From a virus: a stretch of 61,716 bases of DNA. Within the stretch, counting starts at the first letter, position 1. Every line of letters begins with the position of its first letter. Location of the stretch: positions 1-61,716 of the IMG/VR virus record IMGVR_UViG_3300046506_000204. The stretch is one strand, 5' to 3'. The notes under the pieces were generated by a model. That model made no database searches. It was not told the origin of the DNA and saw only the letters and a program-made list of their open reading frames with translations. The position numbers were made by a program, and so were the translations under genes. Shown here in pieces: positions 48,401 to 60,400 of the stretch.

Positions 48401-51400
48401 AGCCCCTTGAGCAGGTTGTTGACGGCGTTGGGCACGATCTTGTCGTAGAACGTGCGCATGCCGTGCCCGCCCAGGTTCAGGTTCTCGCCCTCGAAGCGGG
48501 CGGTGCCCAGCGGATCGGTCTTCAGCTTCTCGACCACCTTGCTGGCCAGTTCCTTGCCCAGCAGGTTGACCAGGTCCTTGTCGTTCGTCGCGGCGGTCAG
48601 GTGCGGCTCGCCGTCGAGCAGCGTGACGTTGACGCTGTAGCCCGGCCCCGACACGGCGCGTTCGACCTCCACCGCCCTGACCTGCGCCGACAGCTGGAAA
48701 CGCTCGACGGCCTGCTGGCCGGTGACGAACGAGACGCGGTCGTAGCCCTTCTCGGCGGCATAGGCCAGCACGCGCTTGAGGGCCAGGTTCAGCCAGGCCT
48801 CGGTCTTTCCGACGAAAGGCGCCTGCGGCAATGCGTTGGGGTTGTCGATCAGGCCGACCAGCTCCGGGTTCTGCGCGCGCCAGACGGCCGCGCTCGTGGT
48901 CGGGTTGTCCTTCATCCACTGCGCGAAGCTGCGCTTGGCCTCGGCCACGCGCGGGTCCCTGAACCCGTCGCGCTTGCCGATTTGCCCCCAATCACTCTGC
49001 AACTCTTCCACATGTAAAATTTTCCGGCCCTCGTCATCGACGCGGTCGTTGAAGCGGACGTGCGCCAGCACGTTCTTCTCGGGCCAGTGGCTGGAGCGGA
49101 AGTTGTTTTCCCGCTCCTCTTTCATCAGGCGGTTGGTTTCCTGGTACTTGGCGTCAGCCAGCCGGTCCCACTGCTCGAACATGTCGGGGCTGGTCAGCTC
49201 GCCGATGGCGTCCATCTCGCGCTGCAGGCGTTCCAGCTCGGGCGAGGTCTCGTAGGATTTCTCGGGCAGCGTCAGCAGCAGCTCGCGGTAGTTCTCACCG
49301 CCCGGCAGGGTGTAGGCGCCGAACTTCGGCGTCAGGACGGCGTCGGACGGCAGGCGGTAGGCCTGGTCGGCCTCGATGTCGCGCTCGGCCTTGAGCCGGT
49401 CGTACTCGGTCTCGGCCGCCTGGCGCTCGGCGGCGGTCAGGTCGTAGTTCAGCATGCGGTTGGCCTGCTCGACCAGGCGCGCCTCGTACTTCTGGAACAC
49501 ACGGCCGCGCGCGGCCAGGCCCTCATCAGTCGGCGCCGGCGCTTCCTCGCGCAGCGTTTCCGTGACGCGCACGCCATTTTCGGCCAGGTAGTCCAGCAGT
49601 TCGGCTTTCGTCACCTTCGCGCCGTTCCTGCCTTCCAGGTAGTCGAGCACGCCGGACCACTGGATCTCGTCCTGCTTGACGCCCTTCTGGGCAAAGCCGC
49701 TGGCCATGATGGTCTCGGCCCACTGCAGGGCCGGGGCCGACTTCATCGGCAGGCGCTCGATCTGGCGCGCCAGCTGCGAGAACCAGGGCGACTGCATGCC
49801 GTCCGAGAACCGGGCGGCCTGCTCGTTGCCGAAGGTGCGCGCGGTTTTGCTGCCGGCAACCGCCTCCCGGGCGCGGGCCAAGAGCGCCATGGTCTCGGCC
49901 TGGGTGCGGCCTTCCATCCAGTCGGCGACCCGGTCCAGGCCCAGCTGACGCAGGGCTTGCTGCACCAGCGCGGCGAACTTCTGCCAGCCGTTGATCGTCT
50001 TGCCACTGCCGGCCAGGTCGGCCAGCGCTTCCTCGGTAGCGAGATTCAGGTCGTAGCCGAAGGTGGCGGCCTGCTCGCGCGCGGCCCTGGCCAGTTCCGG
50101 GTTGATGAGGCGCAGGCGGTTCAGTTCCTTCGTCAGCGCTTCCTTGCCCAGCAGCGCCTGCAGGCCGAGGTGGCCCAGCGCCTCGTGCGCCAGCACGAAC
50201 TGCACCTCCCCCGCGTGTCCGAGGTTGTCCGCCACCATCCAGACTTGTCCCTGGTAGGTCGCGCCGCGGGTGTCGGCGGGTGCCTTGAACGGCAGGTCGG
50301 CCACGCTTTGCACCACGGTGACTTTCGGGGCGTTCAGCCAGCCCTTCACGATCGGCGCGACCACGGCCTGCACCTCGGCGCGCTGCATGCCGACATCGGT
50401 TTGCCCGCGCGAGAACTCGGCGTCCTCCTCCTCGGCCTGGGTCTCGGCCGGCTTGCCCAGCTCGACCAGCGGCTTGTATTCCAGCAGCTTCTCGAGCAGC
50501 TTGACGCCCTGCTCGCCGGTCGGGATGAACACGCGCTCCTGCCAGTTGATGCGCTCGACGAACGCGCCGTTGTTGGTCAGCAGCTCGCGCTCGGCGCGGT
50601 TGTAGGACAGCGACTGGCCGCTGATCTCGATCCGGCTGTCGTTCGAGACGCGCACCTTCTGCAGCAGCCAGCCGTTGGCCAGGATGCCGCGCTCACCGTT
50701 CATCAGGCGCTGGATCACGGTGGCGGGTGCGACCTTCGACAGGTTCGAGCCGACCCCGAGGTTTTTCAGGGTCTGGTCCAGGTTGCGCTCGGACACCACG
50801 CGGCCCAGCAGGCGCTCTCCGTCTGCCGTCTGGGTGCGCACCACGCGCGGGTCGCCCGGCAGGCGGTCCCAGATCGGCAGCAGCATCCCGGTCAGGAGGT
50901 GCGTCTTGCTGGTGTAGGTGGTCGGGGTGGCGGCCACCTCGGCTTCCCACTCGGGGCGGGCCGCTTCCGGGGTCAGGCGCACGAACGCCGGCACCGCGCG
51001 CTCGGTCTCCTTCTGCGCCACCAGGTGCGGGCGCATCTTGTCCAGCAGGCGCATGAAGGCGTCCCGCTCCGAACCGCTTGGCCCGGCCAGGATGGTCTGC
51101 TCGACCCGTTCCAGGCCGCGCTGGACCAGCAGGTCGGCCAGGCGGTTCGAGGACACCGTTACCTGCTTGTCGTTCGCGTTGGTGAAGGTCTCGGTCAGCA
51201 CCTCGCTGGAGGGCGGCGAGTACAGCATCGGCACGACGGATTTCTTGACCGTCTTTTCGCCGCGCGCGCCCTTGAGGATCTTGTCGACCTCGTCGCCGTA
51301 GCGGTAGCCGCCGGTGGTGCGCAGCTGCGCGCCGCGCGTGACCACGTTACCCGTCTTGGCGTCGGTCGAGGTGCCGGTGCGCATCAGCGCGAACACCTTG

Positions 51401-54400
51401 CCGGTGCGCTCGTTGCGGAAGAAGCCGAGGAACTTGTCGCCCCAGCGGGCGGCCTCGGACTGGGCCTGGGCGAACGAGTTGAAGTGCGTCGGATGGGTCA
51501 GTTCCAGCTCGACATAGCGGGTGCTGGCGCCGGTGCGCTTGTCCTCGTAGACGACCTCGTCGCGCAGTTTCGTCACCTTGTCGGCGCGCAGCGTCTCCAT
51601 GCCGGCGTCGAACGTGCCGTTGGCCTTTGCCCGCTCGATGACTTCCTCCAGGCGGCGGAAGAACTCGTCGAACACGACGTCCTGGCGGTCGGTTTCGAGC
51701 GACATCAGGCGGTTCAGGAACTTCGGCACGTCCGGCAGCTTGCCGTAGATCAGCGCGCCGGTGCTCTCGTCGATCAGCCCGGTCAGGCCGAGCGCGGCGG
51801 TGGTCTCGTTGAAGTTCAGGTTCGCCGTGCCGTTGTACATGTCGACGAAGAACGCCTGCACGGCGTCCGCGGCGTGCTGGGATTCGAGGTTGTCGGTGGC
51901 CGCGAACAGGCCCTGGCCGCCGGTCTCGCGCTGCCCCTTGGTCAGCGCGCCCAGCTGGTCCAGGCGGCGCGCGATCGAGGAAATAAACCGCTTCTGCGCT
52001 TTCAGGTTCGTGGTCGGCAGCACGTAGTGCGGTTGATTCGCCTCGTTCGAGCGGTGCGTGCGTCCAAAACCCTGCACCGCGTTGTTGGCGCGCCAGCCCG
52101 GCTGTACCAGGTAGTGGATGCGGCGGCGCTGGTTCTTGACGCCCAGGTCCGACTGGAACGAATAGCCGGTGCCGCCGGCGTCGGAGAACACGAGGACCCG
52201 CTTCTTGTCCTCCATGAAGGCGTCGGCGTCGGCCGGCACGCTGGACGCCGGGCGCTTCTGCTCGACGACCTTGAAGCCGCCGGTTTTCGGGTCCTGCTCC
52301 TGCACGAAGCGGCGCGACCGGCCGGTGATCTCGGCGACGTTGTTGACGCCGAACGCGCGCAGGATCATGTCGAGCGGGTTGTCCGGCACGCGGATCTGCT
52401 CGAGGTTCCTGACCAGCGCGTCACGCTTGGCCACCATTTCCTGGTTGAACACCGGGTTGCCCTTCGAGTCGACCACCGGGCGGGTGGCCTTGTTGCCCTC
52501 GCTGTCGGTGTACTCCTCGTGCTGCTGCACCGGGAACGAGTGGCGCACATAGTTCAGCAGCGTCTCGCGCGGGGTGAAGTCGAAGTCCTCGGGGATCGCC
52601 TCGTCGTCGTTCGCCATCTTGGCGGCTTGCCGGTCCTGCTCGGCCTGGTTGGTGCTCACCAGCTGCATCACGACCGCGTGGCCGGCGTCCAGGTCGCGCT
52701 GGGCGGCCTCGATGATCGTCGGCATCTGCATGGCCGTGATGATGTGGCTGAAAAAGCGCTGGTGGTTGCCCCAGAACGCGGACAAGGCGTTGCTTTTCGC
52801 CTTCGGGTCCTTGTTCTGCAGCGTGGTTTCCAGGGCGGCGTTGATGTTCTGCAGGACACCCTGCCAGGCGCGCGCCAGCTCGTTGTAGATGTCGGTCTGC
52901 AGCGGGGTCAGCGGGTGTTCGAGGCGGTCATAGGTGACGCCATCAAAACTCAGCGAGCGCGCCAGGTACGAACCCTGGGCCTTCATGTCGCGCGAGACCA
53001 GTTCCATCGCCGCCACGCCGCCGGCCTCGATGCCGCCGACGAAGTCCGTCACCTTGGCGAACGCACTGCCCTCGCCCCACAGGCCCAGGCGGGTCGCGTA
53101 GGCCAGGTTGTGCACTTCGGTGGCGCCGGTGGCCGAGACGTAGACGATGCGGGCTTTGGGCAGCGCTTCCTGCAGCGCCACGCCGGTGAGCGCGGTGGCC
53201 GACGGTTTCGTCTTGCCGCGCTTGCCCTTGCGTTCGAGCACGTTGCCCATCTTGTGGCTCTCGTCGAACGCGATCACGCCGTCGAAATCCTTGCCCAGCC
53301 ACTCGACGATCTGGTTCAGGCGCGACTTGCTGCCGAGCTTCTTGTCGTCCTTGGCGTGCTCGATCCCGCCCCAGCCGCTCTTGCCGTTCACTTTCAGCTC
53401 GTCGAAGCGCACGGTCGTCTGCACGCCATTGGCCAGCGCGATCTTGGCCTTGTGGCCGCGCGTGTCCCACGATTCCAGCGTGCCGCTGCGGCCGCGCCAT
53501 TCGATCGGCGTGCCTTTCGGGTAGGCCGCTTTCAGCTGCTCGGCGCTCATGGTGCCGGGGCCGGCCAGGCCCGGCGCGTTGTTCTTGACGTCGCTGCCCA
53601 TGCGCAGCGTGTCGTAGGTGGTGAACAGGATGCCGCTCTTGGCGTCGATCCTGTCGCCGGCCTTGACCTTGTTGTGCGCCAGGATGTCGTCGGGGTTGCC
53701 CGAGACGCCGGCGAAGTCGCGCTTCGCATCGCGCAGCAGGCCCTGCTTGGCCGAGAGCCACACGGCTTTCTTGCGGCCTTGCCTCTGGTTGTCGAGCAGG
53801 ATGCCGGCGATCTCGCGGCCCTTGCCGACGCCGGTGTTGTGGTTGACGAAGCCTTCGGCCACGTAGTTTTCCGGTCCCGGCACGTACATGTCGTAGAAAT
53901 CGTCATGCCGCACAAACTCGACATGCGCGATCTCGCGCCAGCCGCTATGCTTGCCGCAGGAGGTGTCGAGCGATGCGCAAGCCACGGACGAGCATCCCGC
54001 CTGATGCGATTCAGGACGTCGTGCAGGCGTACCTGCAGGGGGCGCACTCGACGGCGCTGGCGCTGCGCTACGGCGTGACGGCGCCGACGATTGCGTATCA
54101 GCTGCGCAAGCATGGTGTTGCGCTGCGTGATCGCTCGACGACGAACCGGATGCGGGCGCCACTGGATGATGCGCAGCTGCGTCGCCTGAATGACGAGGGG
54201 CAGCTGTCCCAGCGCGAGATAGCGCAGCAGCTTGGCGTTTCACAGGCGACGGTGGAACGTGCACTGCGTCGGCTTGCTCTACGCTCCAGCCGTGGTCGTG
54301 GCTCGCCGCAGGAGAAGAATTACTTCTGGAAAGGCGGCCGGAAGACGGATGACGATCGCTATGTTCTGGTGAAGGCGCCAGGTCATCCGTATGCGACGAA

Positions 54401-57400
54401 AGACGGCTATGTGCGGGAACACCGGCTGGTGATGGAACGTCTGCTCGGCCGTTATCTGCGGCCAGAGGAAGAAGTGCACCACGAGGACGGGAATCGGTCC
54501 AATAATCGGCCAGGCAATCTTCGGCTTTTCGCAACGCACGAGGACCACATGCGCTACCACTGGGAGAAGGAGTGGCGGGCGCAGTATGCGCAACGGCGAG
54601 CAGGTGCCCCGGCTGCAGACCATCCCGGATCGTCGCCCAGCCCTGCGGCGTCAGGAAGCGGTGCTCGTCGGTCACGGTGATCGTGCGGCCGTCGCTCAGC
54701 GTGACGCGGTACAGCTTGGCCTGGCCCTTCTTGAACGTCATCGTGGCCAGGTGCGGCTCGAATCCGCGCTCGGTCAGCGCCAGCACCCAGTGCGGTTCGC
54801 CACGCTCGACCAGCACCTCGATCGGCGCGTGTTCGCCGGTGACGGGGTTGTAGATGCGCGTGCCGGCGGCCACGCAGCCGTCGCCGATGAAGAAGCCGCG
54901 GCGCACCTCGCCGCCCGGCAGCATCTGCTGGTGCGCCTGGCCGGCGTAGACCACCGCCTCGAGCTGGGCCAGCGACAGCAGGCCCTTGTCGATCACGGCT
55001 TTCGGCAGGTTCGGGGCGTACGACGGGCTTGGCGGCAGCACGGCCGCCATCGCGGCGGACTGGACCAGCTTGCCCGGGTGCGCCTTGGCGCCGGGGATCG
55101 ACAGGCGCTGCGGGGTGTAGGACTCGAAGATCGCGTCCGACAGCTCGCCGGTGGCGGCGGCCTGGTCGGACGATTCGACCGTGACTTCGCCCGTTACGGG
55201 CTGTTGGCCACCATCGCGTGGTACAGATTCTCGATCAGCAGTTCCGCTGCGTCCTCGGGCGTTTCCGAGGCCGCCAGTTCCTCGGCCGTCAGCACCACGT
55301 CCAGCGGGTCCTGGCTTTCCGGGTTGGTCAGAAACCTCACCGCCCGCCTCGGCTCCCACTTGTTCGCCATCGCGTCCACCTGCGCTTCCATCCTGTCGAT
55401 GTCCGGGTAGCCCGGCGCCACCGGAATCGGATTGATCCCGTTGTCCAGACCCCAGCGGATCAGCGTCAGCACCGCCGGCTCGGTCGCCAGCGGCTTCTTG
55501 CCCGGCAGGAACGCGATCGCCGCCTTGTTGAGCGGCATCTGGTTGACCAGAAGGGTTCGCGCCATCCGTATCTTGAGCTGCTTTTCGTTCATTGCGGATA
55601 CCTTCGAGCAGTGCCGGCAGTTCGGCCAGCGTTTTCACCTGGCCGGTGACGACCGTGCCCGTGGTCGGGCCGGTCTTGTCGATGACCAGGATCTGGTTGT
55701 CGAACGTCGTGCCGTACTTGGCATAGTTGCTGCCGTCGACGGTGAGGTTGACACGTACATTATAGTCCTGGCGGATCTTGGCCCACCAGCTCTTGAACGC
55801 CGGACGGTCGGCGGCCATGCCGCTGCCGACGATCGCCACCACGCGCCCGCCTTCCTGCAGGCGTTTGAGGGCCTGTTCGATGTGGGTGGCGCCGTTCATG
55901 GTGTCCCTGCTGCCCGCCATGCGCCCGGCGGTCGACGAGAACGGCGGGTTCATCAGGATCACGGACGGCTTCACGTCGCCCGGCAGGATGTTGTGCAGCT
56001 GCTCGGCGTTTTCCTGGAACAGGCGCGCCTCGGGCAGCACGGCCCTCAAGACCTCGGCACGGCGCGACGACAGCTCGTTGACGACGACGTCGGCCCCGGC
56101 CAGTTGTGCGTAGATCGCCAGAGAACCCGTCCCGGCCGACGGCTCGAGCACGACTTCGCCGGGGCGGATGTTGGCCAGCCAGGCGGCCGCGAACGCCTCG
56201 CTCGGCGGGGTCGAGAACTGCTGGTACTCGTCCATTTCCTCGGTGCGGCGGGTCTGGGTGGCCAGCTGCTGGGTCCACTTGTCCAGTTCCTCGATCTTGT
56301 GCACGGCGTCGGTCGCCGCGCCATCCGGCGTGATGCCCTGGGCCATGATGTGGCGGTTCATGCCCGCCTCCATCGCGTCGTAGGCGTCCTTGACGCTGTA
56401 CTTGCCTTCGGCCTGGGTGCCGCCGAAGGCCTTGTCGGCGTGCTCGAACAGGGTCTTGCTGCTGATCGTCTCGCCGGCGGCCAGCGACTTCTGCACCTGC
56501 TGCGCGATCTTCTCGGTCGCCGAGGCTGGTGCGGCCAGGTTGGCCGACAGCCCCTGCTCCTTGGCGAACTGGATCGCGTACGGGCGGATGCCGGGACCGA
56601 AGTGCGAGATCAGCATCTTGAACAGGTCGACCAGGGTCTTGCCGGCCGCCTGGAACGCGACCAGCGCCTTCTCGAAGTGCGGCTTCGCGGCCTTGTACGA
56701 CTCCTCGTCGAAGCCGGCCGGGAACGATTTCAGGGCATTGCCGCCAAACAGCTGGATCAGCCCCTTCATTGCCTCCTCGACGCCGGTGACGCCGAGTTTC
56801 GCGGCCTCGCCGATCAGCTGGGCGGCGCTCTTTTCCTGCTCGGCCGACAGGGTCGGCGCGGCTTTCGGGCCGTTCTTGACGATCAGTTTGGCCTGCAGCT
56901 TCGTTTTGGCCTGGTCCCAGTTGATCGCCTTGAGGAACGCTTCGCGCCCTTCCTTGATCGACACCAGCGTGTAGCCCTTGCCGGACGGGGTGCGCTGCAT
57001 CTCGCCGCCGCCGTCCCAGTGCACCTCGTACTCGGGGGTCCTGGTCTGGAACAGGCCAAAGCCCATGTGCTTGGTGGCATCGCTCGGCATGTCGTGGATG
57101 ATCGACAGGCCGCGCGACGGGTCGGCCAGCAGGAACACCTTGCCGTCGTCGACCAGTTGCAGCAGGTGCTGGTAATCCTCCTGCGTCCAGTGGTCCATCT
57201 GGGCGGCTTCGCCCGGGTCCTTCGCCTCGGGCTGCTCCTGCTGTTCCTCGGCCAGCTCGCTTTCGGCCTGGTCGAACAGCGCTTCCAGGTCGCCCTCGGA
57301 CAGCGGGCCGCTCGGCGGCTCGACCGGCTGATGCTGCTGCTTGTCCAGCTCCTCGCGCAGGCGGGCCTGCTCGGCATCGCGCTCGGCCTGCTCGTTCGCC

Positions 57401-60400
57401 TTCTGGGCGGCCAGGGCCTCGGCCTGCCTGGCGCGCTCGGCCTCGTCCTTGGCGTACTTCTGGGCCACCTTGCGCGCTTCCTTCTCGGCCAGGTGCGCGC
57501 GCACCATCGACGGGATCTGGGCCTTGAGCGACTCGTAGGCTTCCTTGAACTGGCGGTCGAGGTCCGGGAATTCCTTGTCGAAGCTGTCCTTGTCGAGGGT
57601 GACGCCCTTGCCGTCGAAGCGCAGCGCCTTCACCAGCGCGCCGATCGCATCGTTGAACAGTTTGCGTTCCTCGCCCATCGGGTACGGCGCGCCCTTGTAC
57701 TGCGGCGCCTTGACCTTGCCCTCACCGACCCATGCCGGGTTGACCAGGTAGTTCGAGGTGCCGCCCAGGGTGTCGTGGACCCAGGCCTCGGCGGCGCGCG
57801 CCAGCAGCTCCTTCGGGTTGCCCCAGTAGTCCTCGCCCATGACGTCGGCGTTCTTCTTGTAGTCGGTCGGCCGGCTGCCTTTCTGGTTGGCGTCGTAGCG
57901 CAGCACCGCCTCGGCGTTCTCGATCAGGCCGGCCTCGGTCTTGAGGTTGTGGATCGGCGTGTTGCGGCGGCCGTAGCGCATGAACGATTCGCCGCGAACG
58001 GCCAGCGGCAGCTTTTTCGCCAGCGCCTCGATGTCGCGGCTGGTCGACAGCAGCCTGACCAGGCGCTGCACGGCTTCGTGCTGGACCCAGCTGCTGCCGT
58101 GCCACTGTTCGCTCAGGGCGTGGTCGAGCGCGTGGAACCACTCGTGCGCCACGGTGCCGTCGCCCTTGGTGTTGGTGACGTTGATGACCGGCACGGTGCC
58201 GCCGTTCGGGTGCGCCTGCCTGGCCTGGAAGTGCGCGGCGTGGCGGCCGTGGCCGAGCGCCCCGATCGTGAAGTGCAGCGAGCCGCCCAGGCCGATGTGC
58301 TTGGGGTCGATCCCGAGCAGTTTGGCCAGGTCCATGAAGGCGTCATAGGCATAGTTCAGGTGGTCCTGGTCCTGCTTGGCGCCGACCCACTTGCCGAAAC
58401 CGACGTCGGCAAACCCGAACGTCTCCTTCATCTGCTGCGGCGTGACGTTCTCGCCCTTGCGGTAATCCTGCAGCGTCTCGCCCTCGCGCACGACGTGGTC
58501 GAGTTTGGGCACCATCAGCGCCTGCTTGCGGTTGCTCGGGACGTCCGGGTCGTTCTCGTTCTTGAGCAGGTCGTTGACTTCGTGATAGCCCGGCTCGAAA
58601 TAATGCGCGTGGCCGCGCATCATGCCGTCGATTTCCTTGCCGGCCTCGGTCAGGCGGGTGGTGCTCCAGACATACGCGTCCTTGTCCTTGACCATGTAGT
58701 CCTGGAAGCGCTGGGCGGCCTCATTGATGCTGGTCGCGCCGCTCATCGCCTCGGCCAGCCCCTGCAGGCGGGCGTTGTAGGTACTGGCCGCTTCCTGCAG
58801 CAGCTCGAGGCGCTCCTGCGCCGTCGCGTCCTCCATGCTGACGCGCTTGCCGTTCGTGTCGTACGTCATGGCGTAGGCGCGGCCGTCGAGGAAGCGGGCG
58901 ATCTTGAACGAGTCGCTCTCGCGGTAGCCGACCTCGCCGTACAGGGTGCGCAACGGCCCTTTGTCGAGCAGCCATTCCTGGAACGGCTTGATCTCGTCGC
59001 GGATCGCGGTGATATAGCGCCTGGTGCCGGGGGTGGCGTTGGCACCGGCGACGTTGGCGAACGCCTCCACGCGCGAAGCCTGGCCCTTGATGATGTCGTA
59101 GGACGCGGCCATGTTGTCGGCCGTGACTTCCTTGATCCTGCGCTTCGATTCGTCGAACCAGCGGCGCAGGTCGGCGCCGGTGTTTTCCAGCTTCTTGCCG
59201 CGGCGGCCGGTGAACCAGGCTTGCCCCTCGTCGGTTTTCATCCAGGCGCTGCCGGCGTCGTAGCCCTGCGCCATCATGGTCGACGGCGGCAGGGTCGACT
59301 TGGTCTTGCCCGCCAGCGCGTGGTCGAAGCCCAGCTTGAACACGCCCACGCTATCGGGCGGCAGGCCGACCAGCTGCGCCGAGCGGATCAGCTCGGCCTC
59401 ATAGACGGCCGGGTCGCGGTCCAGCTCCTTCTCGGCGCGCTTGGCCGCGCGCTTGAGGTATTTATAGAGCGAGTCGAACCATTCCTTGGGCAGCGTCACC
59501 TTCTGCCCGATGACCAGGTTGTCCAGCATCAGCTTGCGGTCGGGGTCCAGCTCGCCTGCGGCCTTCTCTTTTTCGACCCAGTCGCGCACGGCGACGGTGG
59601 CCCTGGACGAGAAGTCGGCCTGCATGCCGGCGTCGGCGGCGGCTTTCAGCATCGCCGGGTCCTTGGAAAACACGCCGTACAGCTCACGCTGGCCAGCGCG
59701 CACCAGCTTCTCGCGCTTCCTGGCGAACTCGGCCTCCTTCACGCGGCGGTTGTCCCACCAGTCGAACGCGTCCAGGCGCGCGGCTTCGACCGCCTGCTGC
59801 AGCGACAGGTTCTGCTGGAACCCGATCTGCTTGTTGCTATGCGGGTAGCTGACTTCGACGATATAGGTGTCGGCCTGGATGCGGCCGAAGCCGCCGCGGC
59901 CGGCCGGCTTGACCGCGAACGTGGCCTCGCCGAAGCGGATGTTGCCGTGGTTTTTCAGGTCGGTCTCGAACTGCTGGGGCGACATCGGGCGCGAGCCGGC
60001 CAGGGCACCGTCCTCCTTGGCCGGTGCCTGCTGGTTCTCGGCCCCGTCGAGCTGATCGGCGATCTCGTCGAGCACCTCGGCCTGCAGCTTGAACTGCTTG
60101 AACAGGCGGCCCGACGCATCGCGCAGCTGGTCCGGCACGTCGATGACGGTCTTTTCCTTGCCCAGCTCCTCGATCATGTTGCGCACAATCATGCGCGCCG
60201 ATCCTTCCCGGGTGTTGCGGTCGGCGGTGAAACCGTCCAGCACCTTCTGCAGGCGCTCGGCCACGGCGGTGCGCACGCCTTGCGGGTAGCGGCGGGTGCC
60301 CGGCGCGTCCCCCTTCGCCGGCGGCGCTTCGGGCGCGACCGACTCCGGCGTCGGTTCGGCCTTCGGTTCGGCCTTGGCGGCTTTCTCGGCGGCTTTCTTT

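Noticed and set aside
45661-49017. 1,118-codon open frame on the plus strand
   Set aside because: Antisense shadow of the 3' third of the giant gene; no domain, no ribosome site.
49060-54078. 1,672-codon open frame on the plus strand
   Set aside because: It is antisense to the giant gene, has no recognisable domain, and its Val/Leu/Arg/Gly/His-rich composition is that of the complement of GC-rich codons. Only the HNH frame at 53973 on this strand has real motifs and a ribosome site.
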